A stretch of DNA of 64,000 nt. Origin: UBA2336 sp031395485 (GTDB taxonomy: Bacteria > Bacteroidota > Bacteroidia > Cytophagales > Cyclobacteriaceae). How positions within the stretch are numbered: position 1 is the first letter of the stretch; every line of letters begins with the position of its first letter. Of this stretch, positions 51,215-59,643 are shown one piece after another. The notes beneath the pieces are model-generated. The model was not told the DNA's origin, ran no database searches, and worked only from the letters and a program-made list of their open reading frames with translations. The stretch lies in NCBI GenBank assembly GCA_031395485.1, contig JANNUS010000017.1, forward strand, positions 124,001 to 188,000, given 5' to 3'. Both the position numbers and the translations under genes were made by a program.

Positions 51215-52513
51215 ATGCAAGCGGTCATTTTAGCAGGTGGTAAGGGTACAAGGTTAAAATCAATTCAGGCTCAGACTCCTAAGCCTATGATGCCCATTGG
51301 CTCGAAGCCTGTTCTTGAACATCAGATAGCACTTTTAAAATCTTTTGGTATTACAAAAATCATCATTTTGGTAAACCATCTCAAAGAATCTATTCAAGAC
51401 TATTTTCAACATGGCGAAAAATGGGATGTGGAAATTTCATACTTCGAAGAAGTTACACCCCTCGGTACGGTGGGTGGTATTAAAGCAATTGAGAACCAGA
51501 TAGAAGGTGATTTTCTTGTGATTTATGGAGATGTAATGTTTGACATAGATCTTCAACGCCTGATTAATTTTCACTATGCTAAAAAAAGCGAGTGCACGCT
51601 TGTACTTCATCCCAACGATCATCCGTACGATAGCGATTTAGTTGAGATTAATTCAGATTCGAGGATTACCGCCTTTCACGCTAAACCACATGACCCCAAT
51701 CAATATTATCGCAATCTTGTAAATGCGGGGGTTTACGTTTTTTCGAAAAAGATTTTCGATTTTTTAGAGAGTGACCAAAAAGCGGATTTTGGAAACGACA
51801 TCTTCCCATCAATTTACGCTACTCTAAAAATGTTTGGGTATACTACAGCGGAATATTTAAAGGATATGGGTACCCCTGATCGTTTGGAGAAAGTGGAACG
51901 TGACTACCAGGCGGGAAAAATTGCAGCCCGTAATCTTCGGAATAAACAGAAGGCCATTTTTTTAGATCGTGATGGGGTTTTAAACGAAGATCAGGAATAC
52001 ATATCATCCCCTGAAGACTTAACGCTTTATCCATTTACAACATCCGCCATAAAAAAGATAAATACGTCAGGTTTTTTAGCCATCGCGATTACAAATCAGC
52101 CTGTAATCGCCCGAAATCTTTGCACCGAAAAAGAGCTTAGGATCATCCACAATAAGTTAGACACCATGCTAGGAGAAGATCATGCTCTATTGGATGCCCT
52201 CTACTATTGCCCACATCATCCTGATAAAGGATACCCGGGAGAAAACCCGATTTATAAAATTGATTGTGAATGTCGTAAACCCAAACCGGGTATGCTTCTC
52301 GATGCGGCCCGTGATTTCAACATTGACCTTGCTAATTCTTTTTTTATTGGAGATCATGAGCGGGACATAGAGGCTGGAAAGCGTGCCGGAGTAACAACCG
52401 TTGGAGTTCGGACAGGCGCAGCGATGAGGGGCACTCATATACAGGCAGATCACACTTTTGAAAATATTGAACAGGCCGTAGACTTTATTACACAATCTAC
52501 CATTATTAAATAA
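51215..52513 (+). CDS. Fused HddC guanylyltransferase and GmhB heptose-bisphosphate phosphatase
   Basis: 432 residues joining two enzymes of the GDP-heptose pathway. Residues 1-230 are a nucleotidyltransferase (MQAVILAGGKGTRLKS, TPKPMMPIGSKPVLEH, VIYGDVMFDID) of the D-glycero-alpha-D-manno-heptose 1-phosphate guanylyltransferase type. Residues 245-432 are a HAD-IIIA phosphatase: IFLDRDGVLNED, the zinc loop YYCPHHPDKGYPG with CECRKPKPGM, and IGDHERDIEAGKRAG, matching GmhB. The protein would dephosphorylate heptose 1,7-bisphosphate and then attach GMP. HddA and GmhA genes follow. Confidence 0.9.
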   Translation: MQAVILAGGKGTRLKSIQAQTPKPMMPIGSKPVLEHQIALLKSFGITKIIILVNHLKESIQDYFQHGEKWDVEISYFEEVTPLGTVGGIKAIENQIEGDFLVIYGDVMFDIDLQRLINFHYAKKSECTLVLHPNDHPYDSDLVEINSDSRITAFHAKPHDPNQYYRNLVNAGVYVFSKKIFDFLESDQKADFGNDIFPSIYATLKMFGYTTAEYLKDMGTPDRLEKVERDYQAGKIAARNLRNKQKAIFLDRDGVLNEDQEYISSPEDLTLYPFTTSAIKKINTSGFLAIAITNQPVIARNLCTEKELRIIHNKLDTMLGEDHALLDALYYCPHHPDKGYPGENPIYKIDCECRKPKPGMLLDAARDFNIDLANSFFIGDHERDIEAGKRAGVTTVGVRTGAAMRGTHIQADHTFENIEQAVDFITQSTIIK

Positions 52514-52552
52514 TGCCTTTCTTTACCTTGCGATTCAGTTAACTCAAAAAAA

Positions 52553-53536
52553 TTGATCATTACCCGAACACCATTTCGAATTAGTTTTGTTGGAGGCGGT
52601 TCCGATTTGGAAAGCTTCTATTCCCGGCACAAGGGCGCGGTGATTAGTACCTCCATCAATAAGTATATGTACATATCTTCGCACAAATTTTTTGAAGATA
52701 ATAAGATTCGAATAAAATATTCAAAGACCGAAACGGTTTCGCAACCAGAAGAATTACAACACCCAATTCTTCGCACGGTTCTCAAAAAATTTAATATCCA
52801 TGGTGGCCTGGAGATAAGTTCCATTGCGGATGTACCTGCAGGAACAGGTCTTGGCTCTTCTTCTGCTTTTACCGTAGGTATTTTACACAACTTACATCTC
52901 ATAAATAAATCACCGGTTCACAATGAGCGACTTGCCGCAGAGGCCTGTGAGGTGGAGATTGAACTCTTGCAAGAGCCTATTGGAAAACAAGATCAGTATG
53001 CTACTGCGATTGGGGGGTTGAATCTTATTGAATTTGAACCTTCTGGAAAAGTTGTTGTCAGCCCCCTAAAAATTGAAAAAGAAGTTTATAATATGTTAGA
53101 GCAAAATCTGCTCATGTTTTATACAGGCGATCAGCGCAGTGCCTCCGCTATACTTTCTGAACAAAAGAAAAACACAAGCCAGGAAAACATCTTTAGTTCT
53201 TTAAAAAAAATGGTTGGCCTGGTGTATGAAACAAAACAGGCGCTCGCTACTGGAAATTTAAATGACTTTGGCCGCATTCTTCATGAAAATTGGTTACTCA
53301 AAAAGAAACTTGCTGCCGGTATCACAAACCCTGTCATAGACGCTGCGTATGAAATAGCTCTGAAAAACGGAGCACTCGGTGGAAAATTATTAGGCGCTGG
53401 CGGAGGAGGCTTTTTGCTATTCTATTGTCCGGTTAATTTGCATGAAAAATTAATTGCAGCCCTAAAACCATTGCGCAAATTTGACTTTAAATTTGATGAC
53501 GAAGGCAGTAAACTAATTCACTACTCCGATGAATGA
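52553..53536 (+). CDS. hddA: D-glycero-alpha-D-manno-heptose 7-phosphate kinase (GHMP kinase)
   Basis: 327 residues. The TTG at 52553 is the start: it gives MIITRTPFRISFVGGGSD, the standard N-terminus of the family, and no upstream ATG is near. GHMP motifs are ADVPAGTGLGSSSAFTVGIL (ATP loop) and LGGKLLGAGGGGFLLFYC. HddA phosphorylates heptose 7-phosphate at C1. Its end overlaps gmhA by 8 bp. Best explained as the kinase of the neighbouring GDP-heptose pathway rather than another sugar kinase. Confidence 0.88.
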   Translation: MIITRTPFRISFVGGGSDLESFYSRHKGAVISTSINKYMYISSHKFFEDNKIRIKYSKTETVSQPEELQHPILRTVLKKFNIHGGLEISSIADVPAGTGLGSSSAFTVGILHNLHLINKSPVHNERLAAEACEVEIELLQEPIGKQDQYATAIGGLNLIEFEPSGKVVVSPLKIEKEVYNMLEQNLLMFYTGDQRSASAILSEQKKNTSQENIFSSLKKMVGLVYETKQALATGNLNDFGRILHENWLLKKKLAAGITNPVIDAAYEIALKNGALGGKLLGAGGGGFLLFYCPVNLHEKLIAALKPLRKFDFKFDDEGSKLIHYSDE

Positions 53537-54143
53537 CACACAACAAACAATAGAGAACTACCTCACCCTGGTCAAGAATACGATTGACCAACTTGATCGT
53601 AATCAAATTGAAAAGACTGCCGAGGCATTTATGCGCGTATACGATGCGGGTAAAACTATTTACATTTTTGGTAATGGTGGCAGTGCTGCTTCAGCAACGC
53701 ACGCGTGTGGCGATCTTGTTAAGGGTGCTTCGTATGGTTTAGAAAAGCGCTTTAAAGTAATGAGTCTGGTAGATAACCTGCCGGCACTGATGGCTATTGC
53801 CAATGACATATCGTACGATGACATATTTATTGAACAGTTAAAAAACTTTATACAACCTGGCGATTTGGTTATCGGTATTTCGGGTTCAGGTAACTCCAAT
53901 AATGTGGTTAAGGCAATGGATTTCGCCAAACAAAAAGGCGTTCAAACTATAGCCTTCTGCGGATACAAAGGCGGTAAAATTAAAGATATCGCTGACGTGG
54001 TAATTCATTCTGTAGCCATGGACATGGAAATTGCAGAAGACATTCACATGATCGTCTTTAATGTTCTTAAAAAAGAAGTAATGCGTAGGCTCCACGGCAA
54101 AATTTCGTCTATGGGCTCTACCTATGATGCCCGCGTAAAATAA
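53529..54143 (+). CDS. gmhA: Phosphoheptose isomerase
   Basis: 204 residues of the SIS fold. The phosphosugar-binding loops are FGNGGSAASATHACGDLVKG and ISGSGNSNNVVKAMDFAKQKGV, and HACGDL and EDIHMIVFNVLKKE resemble GmhA. It turns sedoheptulose 7-phosphate into D-glycero-D-manno-heptose 7-phosphate, the first step of the pathway served by the two upstream genes. It overlaps hddA by 8 bp; its stop abuts the convergent glycosyltransferase stop. Confidence 0.9.
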   Translation: MNDTQQTIENYLTLVKNTIDQLDRNQIEKTAEAFMRVYDAGKTIYIFGNGGSAASATHACGDLVKGASYGLEKRFKVMSLVDNLPALMAIANDISYDDIFIEQLKNFIQPGDLVIGISGSGNSNNVVKAMDFAKQKGVQTIAFCGYKGGKIKDIADVVIHSVAMDMEIAEDIHMIVFNVLKKEVMRRLHGKISSMGSTYDARVK

Positions 54144-55154
54144 TTATTTACTCGCCCCTAATGCAAGTCCGTCTTTCTTACCCAGCATAAAAACTGCAAC
54201 TGCATTTAAAATAAAACCTGAACCATAGCCAAATAACTGAAAAATAGAGGCAACAATACTTAAAAACCCTACCAACAGGTTTTTTTCCTTACTAGCTGAG
54301 CTGCAAAAAATGGCTAGAAAATAACAAGCGATTACTATTAGAAACCCATTAAATAAAATTGTACTAATCAGTGCGCTAAATATACCCAGCACAATAAAGC
54401 CCATAAAGGCACTCGGAAAAAAATGTGTGATCTTTAATTCGTTGCGATGCCGGTGAAAAATATTGATACGTGCTGCCCCAAATCTAAATACTTGCCTAAA
54501 AAAGCTTGCAAACGTTGTTCTACGTTTGTGGTACACAAAGGCATCGGCAATCAATTTTACGGTAAACTTTTCGTTGATTATGCGAATGCTCAGTTCAATA
54601 TCTTCGCCACACGAAAACGAAGAAAAGCCTTTCATTTTATGAAAAACATCTTTTCGAATACCCATGTTAAAGCCTCGCGGATTAAATTGATGAATTTGCT
54701 TCTTGCCACCACGAATCCCGCCTGTTGTTAAATAGGATGTCATAGCAAAACTAATGGCCTTCTGTACCATTGTAAACGACTTATGCGCAGCATCGGGGCC
54801 GCCAAATGCATCAATAGTTTCGTGCAGCAATGCCTGATGTACAATTGATAGATACGATTGCGGTAAGATCACATCCGAATCCAGAAAAATAAGATAGTCA
54901 CCTTTAGCATGCTCTGCTCCCAGATTTCGCGAAGGGCTAATCGGCAGTCGCGGGCGGTGGAGGTGGTGAATAATCAATTTCGATTCAAATTCCTTTAGGA
55001 GTGGCGATAATATTGGCGTAGGGCTTCCGTCAGCAATAATGATCTCAAAGCCTTCCATGTTACTAGCAGGCAGCTGTAATACGGTAAAGCTCTCCAATAA
55101 TTCACGGATTTCATCCGGTCGGTTAAAGGCAGGTATTATAAACGAATAGTACAA
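54144..55154 (-). CDS. Glycosyltransferase family 2, membrane-bound
   Basis: 336 residues with TTG as start (MYYSFIIPAFNRPDEI). The GT-A fold is seen in SFIIPAFNRPDE, EIIIADGSPTP, PSRNLGAEHAKGDYLIFLDSDV (the DxD metal site) and GEDIELSIRI. Two or three C-terminal helices (FPSAFMGFIVLGIFSALIS, LFNGFLIVIACYFLAIF, FLSIVASIFQLFGYGSG) anchor it to the membrane. It transfers a sugar, possibly a heptose or a glycan core residue, given the neighbouring pathway. Acceptor unknown. Confidence 0.85.
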   Translation of the reverse strand: MYYSFIIPAFNRPDEIRELLESFTVLQLPASNMEGFEIIIADGSPTPILSPLLKEFESKLIIHHLHRPRLPISPSRNLGAEHAKGDYLIFLDSDVILPQSYLSIVHQALLHETIDAFGGPDAAHKSFTMVQKAISFAMTSYLTTGGIRGGKKQIHQFNPRGFNMGIRKDVFHKMKGFSSFSCGEDIELSIRIINEKFTVKLIADAFVYHKRRTTFASFFRQVFRFGAARINIFHRHRNELKITHFFPSAFMGFIVLGIFSALISTILFNGFLIVIACYFLAIFCSSASKEKNLLVGFLSIVASIFQLFGYGSGFILNAVAVFMLGKKDGLALGASK

Positions 55155-55196
55155 ATCTTTGAATTTTCTTACGAACTACTGTAAAAATAACGATCT

Positions 55197-55970
55197 ATGA
55201 GGCACTGTAAAAAGTTTTTTGCTTTTTTGCTGCTTCCCACAACTATGAGAAAGACAATTGCAAGCTTAAAGAATTTCGTGTTAATTATGCGACCGGGTTT
55301 ATGGCTCAGTTTTATAACTGCACCGCTTCAGCTAATTGTTAATACGCTGAAGCTCTCAAAATGGACAATAACGAAAGGAAAAGAAGCAACGTTCAACGAT
55401 TTTTATAGACCCAAACGCGACTATAGTCTCCGTTATTCATTATACGAACATGTAGTGCTTATTGAAAACCTGCGTGACCAGCCGATAGATTATCTTGAAT
55501 TTGGTGTGGCCAAAGGGCATTCTTTTAAATGGTGGCTAGCGGAAAATAAACATCCGAATTCACAATTCTTTGGCTTTGATACATTCGAAGGGCTTCCGGA
55601 AAAATGGGGGACTTTCATGAAGGGATCAATGTCCTTTAGCGTGCCTGAATTACAGGATAGCCGACATGAGTTTTATAAAGGATTATTTCAAGAAACACTC
55701 TATCGTTTTCTTGCGGAGAAGAAATTGAAACAGAATCATAGAAAAATTATTCACCTGGATGCCGATCTATTTTCTTCAACGTTATTTGTACTTACTACGA
55801 TACACCAACACTTAACTAAAGGTGATCTACTAATTTTCGATGAGTTCAATGTACCCAACCACGAGTTTCTTGCCTTTGAGTGCTACACTAAATCGTTTTA
55901 CGTTGAATATGAAATGATTGGAGCTGTGAATAATTATCTTCAGGTTGCCTTAAAGCTTACAAAAAAATAA
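55197..55970 (+). CDS. TylF/MycF-like SAM-dependent methyltransferase
   Basis: 257 residues; internal ATG codons make residue 17 (MRKTIASLKNF) an alternative start. The Rossmann methyltransferase core has YLEFGVAKGHSFKWWLAENK (SAM loop), QFFGFDTFEGLPEKWG, and IIHLDADLFSSTLFVLTTI, with the metal-binding Asp pair typical of the TylF/MycF O-methyltransferases. It may methylate a hydroxyl of a glycan sugar, given the surrounding glycosyltransferases. Weak N-terminal hydrophobicity suggests membrane association. It is divergent from the GT2 gene upstream. Confidence 0.75.
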   Translation: MRHCKKFFAFLLLPTTMRKTIASLKNFVLIMRPGLWLSFITAPLQLIVNTLKLSKWTITKGKEATFNDFYRPKRDYSLRYSLYEHVVLIENLRDQPIDYLEFGVAKGHSFKWWLAENKHPNSQFFGFDTFEGLPEKWGTFMKGSMSFSVPELQDSRHEFYKGLFQETLYRFLAEKKLKQNHRKIIHLDADLFSSTLFVLTTIHQHLTKGDLLIFDEFNVPNHEFLAFECYTKSFYVEYEMIGAVNNYLQVALKLTKK

Positions 55971-56004
55971 AACCCCTTGTCATTTGAAATTATAGTAGAC
56001 CCAA

Positions 56005-57024
56005 TTATTGAGTGCTTGCTACTTTTAAGGTAACGCCCTGAAGGTGTTCGTCAATCCCCACCTTATCAATAACCAGATAATCTCGCTTGCTTAGCGATTG
56101 CATGGCAATCATCTCTGCTAAAAATCCTGTAACAAAAAGTTGAACACCAATGATCAAGGCTACTAACGCGAGGTAAAAAAGTGGTTGCTCCGTTATATCT
56201 CGTTTTAACGGGATTTTTGAAATGTACGAAGCATCAATTTTATCCCAGAATACTTTCGTGGTAAAAATTATACCGGCCAAAAATGAAAACGATCCAAGCA
56301 AACCAAAAAAGTGCATTGGCTTTTGGCGAAACTTGCTTACAAATGTAATGGAGATCAAATCGAGAAAGCCATTCATAAAACGCTCCCATCCAAACTTGGT
56401 AGTGCCATACTTACGCGCACGGTGTTCTACTACTTTCTCACCTATTTTTTTAAACCCTGCCCACTTGGCGATCACCGGAATATAGCGATGCATCTCGCCA
56501 TAGACCGTAATATTTTTTATTACACGCTTATCATACGCCTTCAGTCCACAATTGAAATCGTGGAGCTTTATGCCCGATATCATACTGGTAACTTTGTTGA
56601 AAAATTTAGATGGAATTGTTTTTGAAAGCGGATCGTTGCGCTTTTTCTTCCAGCCCGACACAAGATGAAGACCATCTTGCTTTATCATTTTAAATAGATC
56701 TGGAATTTCATCGGGGCTGTCTTGCAAATCGGCATCCATAGTAATAATTACATCACCTCCACACGCACGGAAGCCTGTTTGCAGGGCAGCTGACTTTCCG
56801 TAATTGCGATTAAAACGAATGCCTTTAAAGGCACCATTTTCTCGATTGATGTTTGTAATCACATCCCAAGAACTGTCCTGACTACCGTCATCAATCAACA
56901 GTACTTCAAAGGATAAGCCGTGTGTTTGCATCACACGGCTTATCCACTGACAAAGTTCAGGAAGGGATTCCTCCTCATCAAAAACCGGTACGATAACCGA
57001 TATATCCATTGAACTGTTATTCAT
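56005..57024 (-). CDS. Polyprenyl-phosphate glycosyltransferase (GT2, GtrB/DPM-like)
   Basis: 339 residues: DISVIVPVFDEEESLPELCQWI, VLLIDDGSQDSSW, RNYGKSAALQTGFRACGGDVIITMDADLQDSPDEIP (DADLQ metal motif), and a C-terminal pair of helices (LLGSFSFLAGIIFTTKVFWD and LFYLALVALIIGVQLFVTGFLAEMI). It matches the family that loads a sugar onto undecaprenyl or dolichyl phosphate for use at the outer face of the membrane. It overlaps the upstream DUF4199 stop by one base, suggesting coupling. Confidence 0.88.
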   Translation of the reverse strand: MNNSSMDISVIVPVFDEEESLPELCQWISRVMQTHGLSFEVLLIDDGSQDSSWDVITNINRENGAFKGIRFNRNYGKSAALQTGFRACGGDVIITMDADLQDSPDEIPDLFKMIKQDGLHLVSGWKKKRNDPLSKTIPSKFFNKVTSMISGIKLHDFNCGLKAYDKRVIKNITVYGEMHRYIPVIAKWAGFKKIGEKVVEHRARKYGTTKFGWERFMNGFLDLISITFVSKFRQKPMHFFGLLGSFSFLAGIIFTTKVFWDKIDASYISKIPLKRDITEQPLFYLALVALIIGVQLFVTGFLAEMIAMQSLSKRDYLVIDKVGIDEHLQGVTLKVASTQ

Positions 57025-57578
57025 TACATAATCTCAGGCTGATTCTTCCGAACGAAAATAGAGGAGATCAAAGCCATAACTGCCGAAAAGATAGCAATGT
57101 AAATATACCCTTTCGCCATACCCATTATTGTAAATTGTTCAGCAGTTGATTCTCTGGCTTTCTCTAACGCTTCGTCCATTGATTCTTCCGGTGCGCCAAA
57201 ACTCTCCATCATAGCCCGTGTATTTTCAAGGGAAGCATCCACCAATTTTTGGGGTAATTCCGTGTCAATCACCTGATACAATAAAATGTTAAAAAAAGTG
57301 GCTACCAATCCTGACACTGCCAAAATCAAAAATCCATGTTGGAATGCTTTCCCATATGGAAGGAAGCCACCAATCGACTTCCGGTAATCAATACCAGCAT
57401 AGATGGTAATTCCAAAATAAATTGCTAATGCTACGAAAAGAAACTTTAGCTGAACCATTATAGTGTAATCAATAACATAAAGCGACATCGTAAGGATGAT
57501 GCTAACGGCTGCTGTGATTAATCCCCAACGAATAGCATGTTGCATTAAGGTTGGAGCAGGGGTCGAATTTTCTTCCAT
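57024..57578 (-). CDS. DUF4199 family membrane protein
   Basis: 184 residues with four helices: WGLITAAVSIILTMSLYVI, LKFLFVALAIYFGITIYAG, FQHGFLILAVSGLVATFFNILLY, and IYIAIFSAVMALISSIFV. DUF4199 is a Bacteroidota family of unknown function. The segment between helices 3 and 4 is amphipathic (EESMDEALEKARESTAEQF). It lies between a second DUF4199 gene and a glycosyltransferase gene, touching both: 2-bp gap before it and a 1-bp overlap after it. Confidence 0.85.
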   Translation of the reverse strand: MEENSTPAPTLMQHAIRWGLITAAVSIILTMSLYVIDYTIMVQLKFLFVALAIYFGITIYAGIDYRKSIGGFLPYGKAFQHGFLILAVSGLVATFFNILLYQVIDTELPQKLVDASLENTRAMMESFGAPEESMDEALEKARESTAEQFTIMGMAKGYIYIAIFSAVMALISSIFVRKNQPEIM

Positions 57579-57580
57579 TT

Positions 57581-58111
57581 TTACTTGGGGTTAGGTTGTT
57601 TTCTTAAAATTACGGATAAAATAATGCTTACAAAAAGGCCTATCGATAAACTATGAATGTAGTATCGAGTTGTTATTTGCACAGAATTAGTCGAAGGTAA
57701 TTGCACTAAATTACGTTCGTAGGTATCTTTTCCATACCTAGCAATCTCTTCTGCAGAAAATGATTGAAAGAACTCTGTCATAGTTTTTATATACGAGTCA
57801 ATAAATGTTGATTCCACAGAACAAAAAGCCAATAGCAAAATGGAAGATAAAATCCCTGTCACCATAATCATTACAAAACTCAGCATCATGCCTTGCGAGA
57901 AATACAACACCCCTTCTTGATGAACATCGCGCAATTCTTTTAGGCTAAAAAAAATAAACACGCTAAACAATAGAATCCTAAAATCAACAAAAGGAGAAAC
58001 TATTATAGGAAGGCCGAGATAATACGTTGCAATCAATAAGGCAATCGCAAGCACTCCTGCAATTGCGCCATTTCGAACCCCTATGGATAATAGTGGTGAA
58101 ACTTTTTTCAT
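57581..58111 (-). CDS. DUF4199 family membrane protein
   Basis: 176 residues with four helices: GAIAGVLAIALLIATYYLG, FRILLFSVFIFFSLKELR, FSQGMMLSFVMIMVTGILSSILLLAFC, and YYIHSLSIGLFVSIILSVIL. Topology and the loop DVHQEGVLYFSQGM match DUF4199, and it is next to a second DUF4199 gene as though the pair were duplicated. Function unknown. It starts the three-gene minus-strand unit ending with the polyprenyl-phosphate glycosyltransferase. Confidence 0.8.
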   Translation of the reverse strand: MKKVSPLLSIGVRNGAIAGVLAIALLIATYYLGLPIIVSPFVDFRILLFSVFIFFSLKELRDVHQEGVLYFSQGMMLSFVMIMVTGILSSILLLAFCSVESTFIDSYIKTMTEFFQSFSAEEIARYGKDTYERNLVQLPSTNSVQITTRYYIHSLSIGLFVSIILSVILRKQPNPK

Positions 58112-58148
58112 AAAATAATAGGTGTTTCAAGTCCTAAAATAATATGAA

Positions 58149-58259
58149 CGTCATTTCGTAGCAAACCTGACGAAGGAGGGTGAGCGGAGAAATCCCCTTG
58201 TGGGTTACGCGAATAAGGGGATTTCTCCGTCCTGCCTGTGGCCGGACTGCGAAATGACG
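58149..58259. repeat. Intergenic hairpin repeat, family 2, copy D
   Basis: Outer ends CGTCATTTCG (58149-58158) and CGAAATGACG (58250-58259) are exact complements, and inner arms CGGAGAAATCCCCTT (58185-58199) and AAGGGGATTTCTCCG (58215-58229) form a perfect 15-bp stem. Same outer ends as copy C with one change. It sits in the 266-bp gap between the DUF4199 and dihydroorotase-like genes. Confidence 0.75.
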
Positions 58260-58330
58260 AACAAATATTATTAGGACTCATTACGGATATACTCATATAA
58301 AATAATACTAACTGGACACTTTCCATCTCC

Positions 58331-58350
58331 AATTCCTCGCAATGACGTGT
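58331..58350. repeat. Partial repeat, family 2 (half-element)
   Basis: AATTCCTCGCAATGACGTGT is the exact complement of 39675-39694, the left end of copy C. No matching second arm was found nearby, so it looks like a truncated or solo copy. It lies 28 bp from the stop codon of the dihydroorotase-like gene. Confidence 0.6.
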
Positions 58351-58377
58351 CTATTATTTTTTTTGCGTAACATCAAA

Positions 58378-59637
58378 TTATAGATCGAACCAGTGCTTGT
58401 TGTTATTGAAAACGGCTACTGCTTTACCAGTAAGTGAATTACCAAGCCATGGCGAGTTTTTGGATTTGGATAAATTCGTCTTCTCATCCAACGTCCAGGT
58501 AGCATGAGGATCAAATAACGTGATATTTGCTTTTGCATCAATATCAATTACAGGAATCTCAAGTTGCAACACAGTGCGCGGACCGTTTGTTACTTTATCG
58601 ATTAGTACATCCCAATCAACCATTTCGGAAAGCGATACAAGGTTTGAAGCGAATGTCTGTAAATTAATAATGCCAACATCAGCCAAATCAAATTCAATGC
58701 TCTTGCTTTCTTCATCTTGCGGAACGTGCCCGGAACAAATCACATCAATGGTTCCATCATTCAATCCTTTAATAAGGGCATCGTTATCCGACTTTTCGCG
58801 CAGTGGCGGGTTCACTTTGTAGTTCGTTTCAAATCCCGACAACATACTATCCTCAAACAGTGGTTGGTATGCAGCGATGTCGCAGGTGATGTTCATTTTA
58901 CTTTTTGCCGCCCGTACTAATCCTATCGATTTAGCGGTAGAGAGCTTTGAAAGATGAAGTCTGCCTCCTGCATAGGAAAGCAATTTGAGGTTTCTACTAA
59001 TCGCTACTTCTTCAGCAATGCGTGGCATGCCTTTCAATCCCAGCATGGTGCTTTGCAAACCCTCATGCATCTGGCCAAACATATTGAGCCAAATGTCTTC
59101 AGGGTGATCAATAAGTACTCCGTTGAATTTTTGCAAGTATTGAAGCGACTTTAAGAAGATATCGGTGTGCCAGATGGGCTTGAGGCCATCGGTAAAGCCG
59201 GCAGCACCTGCTTCGTGCAAGTCGATCATCTCGGTAAGTTCTTCTCCTTTATTATTTTTTGTTACCGATGCCAGCGGATAAACTTGTAGAAGTCGGTTAT
59301 CATTTCCGCGTATCAGATAGTTAACATCGTTCTTAGTTTGAATGCAGGGCACTGTGTTTGGCAACAGCGCTATTTCTGTAAATCCTCCCGCTACAGCTGC
59401 CTTCGCGCCCGATTCCAGGTCTTCTTTATGCTCTAGTCCGGGATCGCCAATGAAGGTTCCTAAGTCAAACCATCCAGTGGATAGAATCATCCCCTCAGCC
59501 TTGATTACTTTATCAGCCTGATAGTTCTTATCCCCGATTTCGGTAATACGACCGTTTTGGAGAAGTACATTTTTTTCTTTTTTATGAAAGGGGGAGTTGG
59601 TGTCAAGGATTTTAGCGGCCTGGATGAGTATCTTCAT
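58378..59637 (-). CDS. Dihydroorotase-like protein lacking the catalytic metal site
   Basis: 419 residues aligned with the multifunctional-complex type of dihydroorotase. The family motif D-L-H-V-H-L-R is replaced: here FDLGTFIGDPGLEHKEDLESG lacks both histidines and the Arg. The catalytic Asp motif (TDHAPH in the family) reads CSGHVPQ, and the position of the usual DDG reads TDG. Other parts are preserved: AAVAGGFTEIALLPNTVP, KVNPPLREKSD, and GKANITLFDPHATW-like C-terminal sequence. It probably has no dihydroorotase activity and may be a scaffold or binding protein. It follows the BatA gene after 6 bp. Confidence 0.85.
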   Translation of the reverse strand: MKILIQAAKILDTNSPFHKKEKNVLLQNGRITEIGDKNYQADKVIKAEGMILSTGWFDLGTFIGDPGLEHKEDLESGAKAAVAGGFTEIALLPNTVPCIQTKNDVNYLIRGNDNRLLQVYPLASVTKNNKGEELTEMIDLHEAGAAGFTDGLKPIWHTDIFLKSLQYLQKFNGVLIDHPEDIWLNMFGQMHEGLQSTMLGLKGMPRIAEEVAISRNLKLLSYAGGRLHLSKLSTAKSIGLVRAAKSKMNITCDIAAYQPLFEDSMLSGFETNYKVNPPLREKSDNDALIKGLNDGTIDVICSGHVPQDEESKSIEFDLADVGIINLQTFASNLVSLSEMVDWDVLIDKVTNGPRTVLQLEIPVIDIDAKANITLFDPHATWTLDEKTNLSKSKNSPWLGNSLTGKAVAVFNNNKHWFDL

Positions 59638-59643
59638 TAACCG

